DNA of 64,000 nucleotides from Hominifimenecus microfluidus (GTDB taxonomy: Bacteria > Bacillota > Clostridia > Lachnospirales > Lachnospiraceae), in contig JAJEQR010000002.1 in assembly GCA_020687485.1 (NCBI GenBank), forward strand, positions 1 to 64,000, written 5' to 3'. The position numbers and the translations under genes were made by a program. The notes under the pieces are model-generated. The model made no database searches. It was not told the DNA's origin and saw nothing but the letters and a program-made list of their open reading frames with translations. Positions 42,439 through 51,783 of this stretch are shown piece by piece; positions within the stretch are counted from its first letter, which is position 1; every line of letters starts with the position of its first letter.

Positions 42439-43817
42439 GTAAGCTGTGGCCGGTCACGGTTCGCCTTGCGACCGTTCTCGACTACGCTTCCAATCCTGAG
42501 AAAACCACAAAGTCAAAGTCGAAGTACAGCAACGCCGATTATCAAGCACTCCGTGATGTAGTCGCCTATGCAAAGGATGGAGAGAAAACAGAACGGGAGT
42601 TGTTCTGTGAGGGCATCCACTGTAACCCGCAAACTGCCCGTGAGCAGTTCATCACGGTGAAAGAGCAATTCGACAAGCCGGATGGCATCCAAGCCTATCA
42701 CGGTTATCTCAGCTTTGAAGAAACCGACATCACACCGGAGCTTGCACAGCAGGTCGGTATGGCATTCGCAGAAAGAATGTGGGGCGACCGGTTTCAAGTC
42801 CTTGTGACAACGCATCTGAATACGGAGCATCTTCACTGCCACTTCGTTGTGAACTCCGTCTCGTTCAGGGACGGCAAGCGATTGCAGAACAAAGAGAAAG
42901 CGTGGTGGTACTTCCGCCATATTGCCGATGAGGTCTGCTTGGAACATGGACTGTCCGTGGTACAGAACCCGGAAGCCTATCAATCGCCCCGCATCCTGAC
43001 GCAAAAGGACAAAGCCGGGATGCCTACACGCTACAACCTCGCCCGTACTGCATTGGATGAAGCCATTGCAATGAGCCACAACCTTCGGCAACTTGAATAT
43101 CATCTGTCTGAGATGGGATACACCCTCGGCTCCAATCCCAAGCGGAAGTATTGGACAATTAGGGGCAAGGGTGATGAACGCCCGATCCGATTGCACAGGC
43201 TCGGTGAGGAATACACCAAAGAGCGCATTACACAGCGCCTCATTGAAAACCGTGATAACATCGACTTCGAGCCGTTTCAGCCTAAAACCTACCGACCGAA
43301 GCAATACCGGCTCAGAACACGGAGCGACAGAATTGGAAAAGTCGGCGGTCTGTATGGGTTGTACCTTTACTACTGCTACCGGCTCGGCTATCTGCCGAAG
43401 TACAAGGCAGGACAACAGAATCACGCACGAGTCCACTACCTTTTCAAAGAAGATCTGATGAAGATAGATGAACTCACCAAACAAGTCACGCTGCTCGGCA
43501 AGCACCACATCGGTACAGACGAGCAGCTTTTTTCATATCAGCACTCGGTCGAGGAGCAAATCAAGACCTTAACTGCCGGCAGAACGCACCTCCGAAATGA
43601 AATACGAAAAGTGAACATCACAGATGCAGAGCTGTCACAGGCAAAGGCAAGTATCTCACTTCTCAGCGAGAAGCTGAAAGAACTCCGCAAGGAGGTCAAA
43701 CTCTGTCAGGACATTGCTGCCCGTTCCAAGGTTATCGAAGAAAAGGTGGATGCAGTCCGAGCAGAGGAAGAAAAATCAAAACGAAAGGAGAACCGCAACT
43801 ATGAACAACGGCGGTGA
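42429..43817 (+). CDS. MOBP-type relaxase of element B
   Basis: 462 residues. Three-His site HLNTEHLHCH at residues 129-138 after the FQVLVTT strand; probable nucleophile Y19 (TVLDYASNP). C-terminal helices and a long coiled coil, ending in a Lys/Glu/Arg tail. It is related to the element A relaxase only in the catalytic part. Overlaps mobC and the next gene, so one mob operon. Confidence 0.92.
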   Translation: MAVSKLWPVTVRLATVLDYASNPEKTTKSKSKYSNADYQALRDVVAYAKDGEKTERELFCEGIHCNPQTAREQFITVKEQFDKPDGIQAYHGYLSFEETDITPELAQQVGMAFAERMWGDRFQVLVTTHLNTEHLHCHFVVNSVSFRDGKRLQNKEKAWWYFRHIADEVCLEHGLSVVQNPEAYQSPRILTQKDKAGMPTRYNLARTALDEAIAMSHNLRQLEYHLSEMGYTLGSNPKRKYWTIRGKGDERPIRLHRLGEEYTKERITQRLIENRDNIDFEPFQPKTYRPKQYRLRTRSDRIGKVGGLYGLYLYYCYRLGYLPKYKAGQQNHARVHYLFKEDLMKIDELTKQVTLLGKHHIGTDEQLFSYQHSVEEQIKTLTAGRTHLRNEIRKVNITDAELSQAKASISLLSEKLKELRKEVKLCQDIAARSKVIEEKVDAVRAEEEKSKRKENRNYEQRR

Positions 43818-44598
43818 TGCGGCTGAGCAGGTCGTCAGGCTCTCGCTTGAAGGCTTTGAAGTTGCCGCAAAACTTACAGGCTCGGCGGCAAAGAATGTCG
43901 CCCTGCTTCTCGTGTCCGTGCTGAAGCAGGAACAGCAGACCAAAGGCAAGGCACGGCTCACCAATATGATCAAGTCCGGCAAGGAACTGAAGGTCTTTTC
44001 TATCCCGAACAAGGACTTGGCACAGTTCACCAAACAGGCAAAGCGCTATGGCGTTCTCTACTGTGTCCTGAGAGATAAGAGCGCCAAGGGAGATGATGTA
44101 CCTGTGGATATTATCGCCCGTGCAGAGGACGCTTCCAAAATTCAGCGCATTGTGGAACGCTTCGAGATCGGCAAGGTCGATAAGGCAGGCGTTATCACGC
44201 AGGCAGAGCAGGACAAGGCTGACCGTGAAGCGGTGGCACGGGAAGTGCCGACCAAAACCAAGGGCGAGATCATCGTGGAGGAAGCAATGGGAAAGCCTTT
44301 GCAGAAAGAAGGTCAGTCCCACGAAAACCCTACGGTCGCAAAGACGGAAAAAAGCCCTCCGTCCGAGCGAAGCTCCGAGATCAGCGGTACGGCTATTGAC
44401 CGGGGTACAGCAAAGCAGGCAGACAAGAAGCCTTCCGTGAGAGAAAAGCTGGAGCGCTACAAGACTGCTGCAAAAGCTGACAAGGAAGCAGATCGTGCCG
44501 AGCCTGCGCTTTCCAAGGAGAAAAGCAAGACTCCAGAACCGAACCGTCAGACGGTTCACACCCAGCCGAAAAAGCATAAGAAATCGAAAGAGAGGTAA
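43801..44598 (+). CDS. DUF3801 / PcfB-like protein
   Basis: 265 residues from ATG 43801 (GAAAGGAG site upstream). Residues 1-130 are the DUF3801 core (GDAAEQVVRLSLEGFEVAAKL; KELKVFSIPNKDLAQFTKQAKRYGVLYCVL). The C-terminal half is disordered and charged and holds KPSVREKLERYKTAA, similar to short tail motifs of two other element proteins. PcfB of pCF10 belongs to this group and forms part of the relaxosome-coupling interface. Overlaps the relaxase gene by 17 bases. Confidence 0.82.
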   Translation: MNNGGDAAEQVVRLSLEGFEVAAKLTGSAAKNVALLLVSVLKQEQQTKGKARLTNMIKSGKELKVFSIPNKDLAQFTKQAKRYGVLYCVLRDKSAKGDDVPVDIIARAEDASKIQRIVERFEIGKVDKAGVITQAEQDKADREAVAREVPTKTKGEIIVEEAMGKPLQKEGQSHENPTVAKTEKSPPSERSSEISGTAIDRGTAKQADKKPSVREKLERYKTAAKADKEADRAEPALSKEKSKTPEPNRQTVHTQPKKHKKSKER

Positions 44599-44604
44599 TC
44601 AGCT

Positions 44605-45492
44605 ATGACTAACAATTTCACCCCTAAGAAGTCCGGGGCTGCGGCTCGTCCGCAGCTCTCCCCGGAGGAATACGCCGCCAAGAAAAAGGCGGAGAAGGAT
44701 GCCGTGTATCAGATGATCGACGATACCGCAACCGAGATCGTCAGCGACCCCGACAAGTTCAGGGCATATCTCGATACGCAGGCACGAATGGATCGCTATT
44801 CTGCCGCCAACGCTCTGCTCATTTATAAGCAGCAGCCGCAGGCAACTCAGCTTAAGGATTTTCGTGATTGGCAGGAGGACGGCGTGAAGGTCAACAAAGG
44901 TGCTAAGAGTCTGTCCATCCTCGAACCCGTGGAGTACACCAAGAATGACGGCTCCACCGGCATTGCCTACAATGTCAAGAAGGTATTCGATGTGGCGCAG
45001 ACCAGCGGCAAGAAACCTGCCGCACCCACTCTTGACCGTGACCCCCGAAAGCTCGTTGCGATTATGCTCGACACGGCTCCCATTGATGTAAGCACTGTGG
45101 AGGAACTGCCTTCTCCCAATATGGGAGCGTTCTATAAGAACGAGGATCAGACGCTTTATATCAAGAGGGACATTGGGAACAGCGTTGCGCTATGCCAGTG
45201 CGTGGCACAGGAGCTTGGTCACGCTCAGCTTGCAATGAACTGCGAAGCATACAGCCGCAGGGATATGGGCTTCTCTGCTGTCTGCGTCGGTTATATGCTC
45301 TGCCGTAAGTTCGGCGTGGATGTGAAGAACTTCGCCATTGACCGTATCCCGGAGGAGCTGGCGGGCAAGTCCCCAAAGGAAATTCGTGCGGAGCTTTCCA
45401 AGACCCGTTCTGCGATGAGCGAGATCGGCTCTCGTGTGTCGGAGGAAATCTACCGTCGCCGAGCAGACCGAAGCAAAGATCAGGAAAGATGA
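44605..45492 (+). CDS. ArdC-like protein with altered zinc motif
   Basis: 295 residues. The ArdC-type N-terminus is visible (FRAYLDTQARMDRYSAANALLIYKQ; VNKGAKSLSILEPV). Where the metallopeptidase has HExxH, this protein reads QELGH (AQELGHAQLAM), so one zinc ligand is lost and protease activity is unlikely, while single-strand-DNA binding could remain. Six bases after the DUF3801 gene. Confidence 0.8.
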   Translation: MTNNFTPKKSGAAARPQLSPEEYAAKKKAEKDAVYQMIDDTATEIVSDPDKFRAYLDTQARMDRYSAANALLIYKQQPQATQLKDFRDWQEDGVKVNKGAKSLSILEPVEYTKNDGSTGIAYNVKKVFDVAQTSGKKPAAPTLDRDPRKLVAIMLDTAPIDVSTVEELPSPNMGAFYKNEDQTLYIKRDIGNSVALCQCVAQELGHAQLAMNCEAYSRRDMGFSAVCVGYMLCRKFGVDVKNFAIDRIPEELAGKSPKEIRAELSKTRSAMSEIGSRVSEEIYRRRADRSKDQER

Positions 45493-45502
45493 GGTGTGAG
45501 CG

Positions 45503-45709
45503 ATGAAAGAGGAACGCTATCACATCGCCTTGGACGATTATGAACACGGCGTAGTGATTCGAGCTTTGAACGATACCAAAACCGAACTGATGAATGAGGG
45601 TAAATCCACCGATGCCGTGGACGATCTTATCATTAAGGTCGGGTATGCCCCAAAGAAAAAGTTCAAGGTAGTGGAAAGAAAGGACTGCTCCTGTCGTGAA
45701 TCGAGATAA
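45503..45709 (+). CDS. Small ICE protein of unknown function
   Basis: 68 residues (MKEERYHIALDDYEHGVVIRALNDTKTELM onward). Looks like a small alpha-beta protein commonly placed before the coupling-protein gene. Overlaps it by 14 bases. No known function. Confidence 0.65.
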   Translation: MKEERYHIALDDYEHGVVIRALNDTKTELMNEGKSTDAVDDLIIKVGYAPKKKFKVVERKDCSCRESR

Positions 45710-47492
45710 CGACAGACAGACCTCCATCATTCTCGCCGTACTCGGCATCCTGCCGATTGTGTGGCTCGGACTTCTCATTGCACCATCCGTTAAGGGTGGC
45801 TTGCCGGAGATACTGCCGAGCTTGATGAATGTGATGAGCGACCCGTTTCATATAGTGCTTTGCGAGGACAGTGTAAAAACTGTCCTCGTTTTGCTTCTCT
45901 GCTATGGAATGGGCATCGGTATCTACTTCTCTACACGCAGGAACTACCGACGCCGGGAGGAACACGGTAGCGCAAAATGGGGCAATGCCAAAGCCGTGGA
46001 CAAGAAATACCGGCAGAACCCACCGTCCGAAAACAAGCTGATGACACAGGCAGTCCGTATCGGACTCAACGGCAAGAAACACCGCCGCAATCTGAACACC
46101 CTTGTCTGCGGCGGTTCCGGTGCCGGTAAGACACGCTTTTACTGTAAGCCGAATCTGATGCAGGCAAATACCAGCTTCGTGATTCTTGACCCAAAGGGCG
46201 AGATCGTCCGGGATGTGGGAAATCTGTTGGAGAAAAAGGGCTATGAGATCAGAGTTCTCGATCTGATCTCAATGGAAAAGAGCCACTGCTACAACCCGTT
46301 TGTCTATCTCCATTCGGACAACGATGTGCAACGGCTTGTGACAAATCTGTTCAAGAGCACAACGCCAAAGGGGTCACAAAGCAACGACCCGTTTTGGGAT
46401 ACCTCAGCTTCAATGCTGTTGTCTGCTCTCGTCTACTATCTTCACTACGAAGCACCGGAGGATGAGCAGAACTTTGCAATGGTTATGGAGATGCTGCAAG
46501 CGGCTGCCATCGACAATGAGGAAGATCCACGACCTTCTCCGCTGGACTGTCTGTTTGCCGATTTGGAGTTGGACAGACCCGACCATATCGCTCTGAAATA
46601 CTATCGCTCTTATCACACTGGTTCGGCAAAGACGCTGAAATCCATTCAGATCACCCTTGCCGCAAGGCTTGAAAAGTTCAACTTGGAGAGCTTGGCGGCA
46701 CTGACCTGTACCGATGAGCTTGACCTTGCCTCTATGGGCGAAAAGAAAGTGGCACTGTTCGCTATTATCCCGGACAACGATTCCAGCTTCAATTTCTTGG
46801 TCAGCATCCTTTATACCCAGTTATTTCAGCAGCTTTTCTTTTCCGCTGACCATATTCACGGCGGCGCATTGCCAATTCCCGTTCACTTCCTGATGGACGA
46901 GTTCGCCAATGTCAGCCTGCCGGACGACTTCGATAAGATCCTTTCCGTTATGCGTTCCCGTGGTGTGTTTGTATCCATTATTCTTCAGAACTTGGCACAG
47001 CTCAAGGCACTGTTTGAAAAGCAGTGGGAATCCATCGTCGGCAACTGCGACGAGTTTCTGTATCTCGGCGGCAATGAGCAAAGTACCCACAAGTATGTGT
47101 CGGAGCTGCTGGGCAAATCGACCATCGACACCAACACCTACGGCAAAAGCTCAGGACGCAGCGGCAATTACAGCACCAACTACCAAATCAGCGGCAGAGA
47201 GCTTCTCACGCCCGACGAGGTGCGTATGCTGGACAACCAATACGCCATCCTTTTTATCCGTGGCGAGCGTCCGGTGCTTGATTTCAAGTACGACATCCTG
47301 AAGCATCCGAATGTGGCGTTGACCGCAGACGGGAAAGCCGGCGTTTATCAGCACGGTGCTGTCAGGAGCGACATTGCGACCATCGAGGTCACATACCTCG
47401 ATCCCAAAACCCTGCCCGACACGGAAGTGCCGGAAACCGATTATGTGTTACTGTCCGATGAGGACTTTGACGAAAACCAATCTTCAAAATAA
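45696..47492 (+). CDS. VirD4/TraG-type coupling protein
   Basis: 598 residues from GTG 45696. Two membrane helices at about 11-32 and 62-80, Walker A GGSGAGKT at 139-146, the SFVILDPKGEIV strand with Walker-B-like function, and a later FLMDEFANV Walker B with QNLAQLKALF sensor region. It brings the relaxosome to the type IV channel and powers DNA entry. The acidic tail may bind substrates. Confidence 0.93.
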   Translation: MNRDNDRQTSIILAVLGILPIVWLGLLIAPSVKGGLPEILPSLMNVMSDPFHIVLCEDSVKTVLVLLLCYGMGIGIYFSTRRNYRRREEHGSAKWGNAKAVDKKYRQNPPSENKLMTQAVRIGLNGKKHRRNLNTLVCGGSGAGKTRFYCKPNLMQANTSFVILDPKGEIVRDVGNLLEKKGYEIRVLDLISMEKSHCYNPFVYLHSDNDVQRLVTNLFKSTTPKGSQSNDPFWDTSASMLLSALVYYLHYEAPEDEQNFAMVMEMLQAAAIDNEEDPRPSPLDCLFADLELDRPDHIALKYYRSYHTGSAKTLKSIQITLAARLEKFNLESLAALTCTDELDLASMGEKKVALFAIIPDNDSSFNFLVSILYTQLFQQLFFSADHIHGGALPIPVHFLMDEFANVSLPDDFDKILSVMRSRGVFVSIILQNLAQLKALFEKQWESIVGNCDEFLYLGGNEQSTHKYVSELLGKSTIDTNTYGKSSGRSGNYSTNYQISGRELLTPDEVRMLDNQYAILFIRGERPVLDFKYDILKHPNVALTADGKAGVYQHGAVRSDIATIEVTYLDPKTLPDTEVPETDYVLLSDEDFDENQSSK

Positions 47493-47506
47493 CGGAGGAA
47501 ACGAAT

Positions 47507-47866
47507 ATGAACATCTTCTTTAAGAAAGACACCGAAAAGCATACCAACAAGCTCCCTATGACCGGCAAGGTCAGAAAGGGCTTCCGCATCTACTGCACCG
47601 CCATTATGGGCGCTGCGCTCATTCTCGGCACCTCGGTCACGGCATTCGCTGCCGGCGACCCCATCACCGTCGTCAACAACCTGTCCAGCTTCATCTTCGG
47701 GCTGATTCGAGCCATCGGTCTTATCCTGCTGGGCTTCGGCGTGGTGCAGGTCGGCTTGTCCCTCAAGTCCCACGACCCGTCCCAGCGAGCCAACGGCTTT
47801 CTGACCCTTGCGGGCGGCGTCATCATCACCTTTGCCAAGGAGATCCTCGACCTGATCGTCGGCTGA
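47507..47866 (+). CDS. Maff2-family membrane protein (VirB2-like position)
   Basis: 119 residues. A basic N-terminus, then a signal-peptide-like helix ending TAFAA near residue 49, and two membrane helices (SSFIFGLIRAIGLILLGFGVV and a Gly-rich second). Size and place resemble VirB2 pilins and the Maff2 family. Probably a channel or surface component of the secretion system. Confidence 0.8.
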   Translation: MNIFFKKDTEKHTNKLPMTGKVRKGFRIYCTAIMGAALILGTSVTAFAAGDPITVVNNLSSFIFGLIRAIGLILLGFGVVQVGLSLKSHDPSQRANGFLTLAGGVIITFAKEILDLIVG

Positions 47867-47879
47867 GCAAACCCACCGA

Positions 47880-47909
47880 GGGGCGTTCCCGGACTTTCGG
47901 GGACGCCCC
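47880..47909 (+). other. GC-rich hairpin between pilin-like and VirB6-like genes
   Basis: GGGGCGTTCCC pairs with GGGGACGCCCC with one mismatch pair. No T-run follows, so it more likely stabilises the 3' end of the pilin-like message than ends transcription. Confidence 0.6.
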
Positions 47910-47934
47910 GATTCTATGAAAGGAGGTGCTTTTC

Positions 47935-48771
47935 GTGAGCGACAACTGGGTCGTACAGAACCTTGAAAACGCATTGGAAACCTGGAATGAAAAATTAGCT
48001 GAGATCTGGCAGCTCATCACGACAACGCCGCAGGACTTCAAGGGCGGCGGGATTTGGAGCGTGATCGTCAATATCAACGGTGCGGTGCAGGCAATCGGGC
48101 TCGCCCTGCTTGTGCTGTTCTTCGTTGTGGGCGTAGTAAAGACCTGCGGCTCGTTTACGGAGGTCAAGAAGCCGGAACACGCCCTGAAGCTCTTTATCCG
48201 CTTTGCCATTGCCAAAGGAGCCATCACCTACGGTATGGAACTGATGCTCTCCCTGTTCAACATCGTGCAGGGGACGATCTCCACCATTATGAGTTCGGCA
48301 GGCTTTTCTTCGCCGCAGCAGACAACGCTGCCGGCTGAAATGATCACCACCATCGAGGACTGTGGCTTCTTTGAATCAATCCCGCTATGGGCTGTCACGC
48401 TTATCGGAGGGCTGTTTATCACCGTAATGTCCTTCATCCTGATAATGACCGTGTATGGGCGGTTCTTCAAGCTCTATATGTATACGGCACTTGCGCCCAT
48501 TCCGCTTTCCACCTTCGCCGGTGAACCGAGTCAGAATGTGGGCAAGTCCTTCATCAAAAGCTACTGCGCCGTTTGCTTGGAGGGGGCAGTGATCGTGCTG
48601 TCCTGCATCATCTTCTCGCTCTTTGCGTCCTCACCGCCCGTAGTAAACCCCGATGCGGCGGCAGTCACGCAGGTGTGGAGCTATGTGGGCGAACTACTCT
48701 TTAATATGCTCGTTCTCGTTGGATCGGTCAAGATGAGCGACCGCATTATCCGAGAGATGATGGGACTGTAA
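47935..48771 (+). CDS. VirB6/TrbL-like membrane protein
   Basis: 278 residues from GTG 47935, nine bases after AAAGGAGG; an earlier GTG at 47926 is too near the site. Five or six membrane helices (for example VQAIGLALLVLFFVVGVV, LWAVTLIGGLFITVMSFILI, GAVIVLSCIIFSLFA), with a cytoplasmic loop rich in charged residues. It forms the inner-membrane part of the DNA channel. Confidence 0.85.
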   Translation: MSDNWVVQNLENALETWNEKLAEIWQLITTTPQDFKGGGIWSVIVNINGAVQAIGLALLVLFFVVGVVKTCGSFTEVKKPEHALKLFIRFAIAKGAITYGMELMLSLFNIVQGTISTIMSSAGFSSPQQTTLPAEMITTIEDCGFFESIPLWAVTLIGGLFITVMSFILIMTVYGRFFKLYMYTALAPIPLSTFAGEPSQNVGKSFIKSYCAVCLEGAVIVLSCIIFSLFASSPPVVNPDAAAVTQVWSYVGELLFNMLVLVGSVKMSDRIIREMMGL

Positions 48772-48781
48772 GGAGCGCACT

Positions 48782-48976
48782 ATGAAAAACAACACCAAAA
48801 TCTATAACCGCTTCAAGGGGCTCACCCTTGAGGACTGCGATTGCCGGTATTGCCTGTACTATGGCGGCAGACGCAAAGGCACGGTGAACTGCCTTGCGGA
48901 TGAGTATGTCTGCACCGACGAAATTCGTCAGGCAAAGGAACGCTATCGCAGAGAAAGGAGCTTCAATGGAAGTTAA
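48782..48976 (+). CDS. Small Cys-rich ICE protein
   Basis: 64 residues with CDCRYCLYYGGRRKGTVNC and a later C, a possible zinc site. Basic C-terminus. Overlaps the PrgI-like gene by 11 bases. Function unknown, but this small gene is a regular member of such operons. Confidence 0.65.
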   Translation: MKNNTKIYNRFKGLTLEDCDCRYCLYYGGRRKGTVNCLADEYVCTDEIRQAKERYRRERSFNGS

Positions 48977-49331
48977 GATCAACAGAGAAATCCGCAACTA
49001 TACGGAGGCGATGTTCTTTGGTCTGTCTATGCGACAGTTCATTTTTTCTGCCTGTGCCTGCGTGGTGGCAGTGGGACTCTATTTCCTGCTCAAACCTTAT
49101 GTCGGCACGGAAACCGTATCGTGGATGTGTATTTTGGGAGCCGCCCCCTTTGCGGCTCTCGGCTTCATTAAGTACAACGGAATGACGGCTGAAAAGTTCG
49201 TATGGGCTTGGTTCAAATCCGAGTTCCTGATGCCGAAGAAGCTGACCTTCCGTTCCACCAACACCTACTACGAAATGATGAAGCCTGAAATGGAACACAA
49301 GCAGAAGGAGGTATTGAAAGCCAATGATTAA
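48966..49331 (+). CDS. PrgI-family (VirB3-like) membrane protein
   Basis: 121 residues from ATG 48966. Begins MEVKINREIRNYTEAMFFGLSMRQFIFSACACVVAV and has two membrane helices (about 25-45 and 55-72), followed by a short cytoplasmic part. PrgI-like proteins pair with the VirB4 ATPase encoded next, with which it overlaps by eight bases. Confidence 0.88.
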   Translation: MEVKINREIRNYTEAMFFGLSMRQFIFSACACVVAVGLYFLLKPYVGTETVSWMCILGAAPFAALGFIKYNGMTAEKFVWAWFKSEFLMPKKLTFRSTNTYYEMMKPEMEHKQKEVLKAND

Positions 49332-51657
49332 AACACTTCGCAACCTGCTCAAGCAGGACAAAGAACGATTTGTTGTGCCGAGAGGGGTTCAGGATGTGAT
49401 CCCCATCAAGGCAATTTTCGACGACGGTATTTTTCAGGTGGGCAGAGATAAGTTCTCCAAGACCTACAAGTTCAGTGACATCAACTATGCCGTCGCCAGT
49501 CGTGAGGATAAGGAAGCTATGTTCCTTGAATATTCGGAGCTGCTCAACAGCCTTGACAGCGGTGCAACCACCAAGATCACCATTAACAACCGCCGTTTGA
49601 ACCGTGCAAACTTTGAGAAAACCATTCTTCTCCCCCTGAAGGGCGATGCTCTTGACGAGTACCGTGAGGAGTACAATCGGATGCTCCTTGATAAAGCAAC
49701 CGGTGCAAACGCTATCATTCAGGAGAAGTACATCACCATTTCGGTCTGCAAGAAGAATATTGAGGAAGCGAGAAACTACTTTGCCCGTGTGGGTGCCGAT
49801 CTGATTGCCCACTTCGGGCGGCTTGGCAGTAAGTGCGTGGAGCTGGAGCCGGATGAACGGCTCCGCATTTTCCACGACTTTTACCGAGCCGGTGAAGAAA
49901 CGGAGTTTCGCTTCGACATCAAGGAAACCCGCAGAAAGGGTCACGACTTCAAGGATTTCATCTGCCCCGATTCGATGGAGTTCACGGGCGACTATTTCAA
50001 GATCGGTGAGCGTTACGGCAGAGTGCTGTTCCTGCGGGAGTACGCTTCCTATATCAAGGACAGTATGGTTGCCGAAATGACCGATCTCAACCGCAATCTG
50101 ATGATGTCCATTGATGTTATCCCTGTACCCACGGATGAAGCCGTGCGAGAAGCCGAAAGCCGTTTGCTCGGCGTTGAAACCAATGCGACCAACTGGCAGC
50201 GTAGGCAGAACGCCAACAACAACTTTTCTGCCCAGCTTCCCTACGACATTGAACAACAGCGCAAGGAAATGAAAGAGTTCCTTGACGACCTGACGACCCG
50301 TGACCAGCGAATGATGTTTGCCGTTCTGACGATGGTTCACACGGCGGACACCAAGGAGCAGCTTGACAATGACACAGAAGCTCTGCTTACCACAGCGAGA
50401 AAGCACCTTTGCCAGTTCGGTGTTCTCAAGTTTCAGCAGCTTGACGGACTGAATACGGCGATGCCCTTCGGTGTCCGCAAGATTGAGTCGTTCCGTACTC
50501 TGACCACAGAGAGCCTTGCGGTCTTTATCCCGTTCCGTGTGCAGGACATTTGCCACACCAACGGCGTTTACTACGGTCAGAATGTCATTTCCAAAAATAT
50601 GATTATCGCAGACCGCAGACAGCTCCTCAACGGCAACGAGTTTATTCTCGGTGTTTCGGGCGGTGGTAAGTCCTTTACCGCAAAAGGCGAGGTCATCAAT
50701 CAAGTGCTTGCCGGCAACGCAGACATTATTATCATTGACCCGGAGCGAGAGTATTCGCCCCTTGTGCGGGCGCTGGGCGGCGAGATCATTAACATCTCAG
50801 CCACTTCTCCCACCCACATCAATGCGATGGATATGAACCGGGAGTACGGCGACGGCGCAAACCCCGTTATTCTGAAATCCGAGTTCATTATGTCCCTGTG
50901 CGAACAGCTCATCGGAGGAAACAACCTCGGCGCAGTGCAGAAGTCTATCATTGACCGCTGTACGGCAAGCGTCTACCGCACCTATCAACAGAACAACTAC
51001 ACCGGTGAGGTGCCGACCTTGCAGGACTTCCGGGAGGAGCTTCTCAAGCAGCCCGAACCCGAAGCGCAGGAGATTGCTCTTGCCATCGAGCTGTTCACCA
51101 ACGGCAGCTTGAACACCTTTGCCAAGAAAACCAATGTGGACACGGACAATCGCCTGATTTGCTACGACATTCTTGATCTCGGCAAACAGCTTATGCCCAT
51201 CGGTATGCTGGTCGTTCTCGACTCCATTCTCAACCGTATTACGCAGAACAGAGCCAAAGGCAAGAACACCTTTATTTTCATCGACGAAATCTATCTTCTG
51301 TTCCAGCACGAGTACAGTGCAAACTTCCTGTTCACCCTTTGGAAGCGTGTGCGAAAGTACGGCGCTTATGCCACGGGCATCACGCAGAATGTGGACGACC
51401 TGCTTCAGTCCCACACGGCAAGAACGATGCTGGCAAACTCCGAGTTCATTGTTATGCTCAATCAGGCATCCACGGACAGATTGGAGCTTGCAAAACTGCT
51501 GAACATCTCGGACACCCAGCTTTCCTATATCACCAATGTGGATGCCGGTCACGGACTGATCAAGGTCGGCTCCAGCCTTGTTCCGTTTGCCAATAAGTTC
51601 CCCAAGAACACGAAGCTCTACAAGCTGATGACCACCAAACCGGGCGAGGGTGCTTAA
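49324..51657 (+). CDS. VirB4-like conjugation ATPase
   Basis: 777 residues. The N-terminal CagE/TrbE-type region (to about 400) is followed by Walker A GVSGGGKS near 443 and Walker B TFIFIDEIYLLF, with the conserved TGITQNVDDLL segment. It powers channel assembly or substrate transfer at the membrane. Terminates the core channel operon. Confidence 0.93.
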   Translation: MIKTLRNLLKQDKERFVVPRGVQDVIPIKAIFDDGIFQVGRDKFSKTYKFSDINYAVASREDKEAMFLEYSELLNSLDSGATTKITINNRRLNRANFEKTILLPLKGDALDEYREEYNRMLLDKATGANAIIQEKYITISVCKKNIEEARNYFARVGADLIAHFGRLGSKCVELEPDERLRIFHDFYRAGEETEFRFDIKETRRKGHDFKDFICPDSMEFTGDYFKIGERYGRVLFLREYASYIKDSMVAEMTDLNRNLMMSIDVIPVPTDEAVREAESRLLGVETNATNWQRRQNANNNFSAQLPYDIEQQRKEMKEFLDDLTTRDQRMMFAVLTMVHTADTKEQLDNDTEALLTTARKHLCQFGVLKFQQLDGLNTAMPFGVRKIESFRTLTTESLAVFIPFRVQDICHTNGVYYGQNVISKNMIIADRRQLLNGNEFILGVSGGGKSFTAKGEVINQVLAGNADIIIIDPEREYSPLVRALGGEIINISATSPTHINAMDMNREYGDGANPVILKSEFIMSLCEQLIGGNNLGAVQKSIIDRCTASVYRTYQQNNYTGEVPTLQDFREELLKQPEPEAQEIALAIELFTNGSLNTFAKKTNVDTDNRLICYDILDLGKQLMPIGMLVVLDSILNRITQNRAKGKNTFIFIDEIYLLFQHEYSANFLFTLWKRVRKYGAYATGITQNVDDLLQSHTARTMLANSEFIVMLNQASTDRLELAKLLNISDTQLSYITNVDAGHGLIKVGSSLVPFANKFPKNTKLYKLMTTKPGEGA

Positions 51658-51703
51658 CCCTCGCCATATAGCGACAATCCGCAGTTGAATAAATTGTCGA
51701 AAA

Positions 51704-51760
51704 GTTTTGCGGTTTATAATCGCAAAACAAATTGACTTTTGATGAGAATTGCGGTATACT
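51704..51760 (+). promoter_or_regulatory. Promoter of the DUF4143 ATPase gene with upstream inverted repeat
   Basis: GTTTTGCG and CGCAAAAC (51704-51711, 51721-51728) form an inverted repeat. TTGACT at 51732-51737, 17 bases, then TATACT at 51755-51760 make a good vegetative promoter, so this gene is expressed independently of the transfer operon. Confidence 0.75.
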
Positions 51761-51783
51761 ATCTACAAACGGAGGTGGTCACG

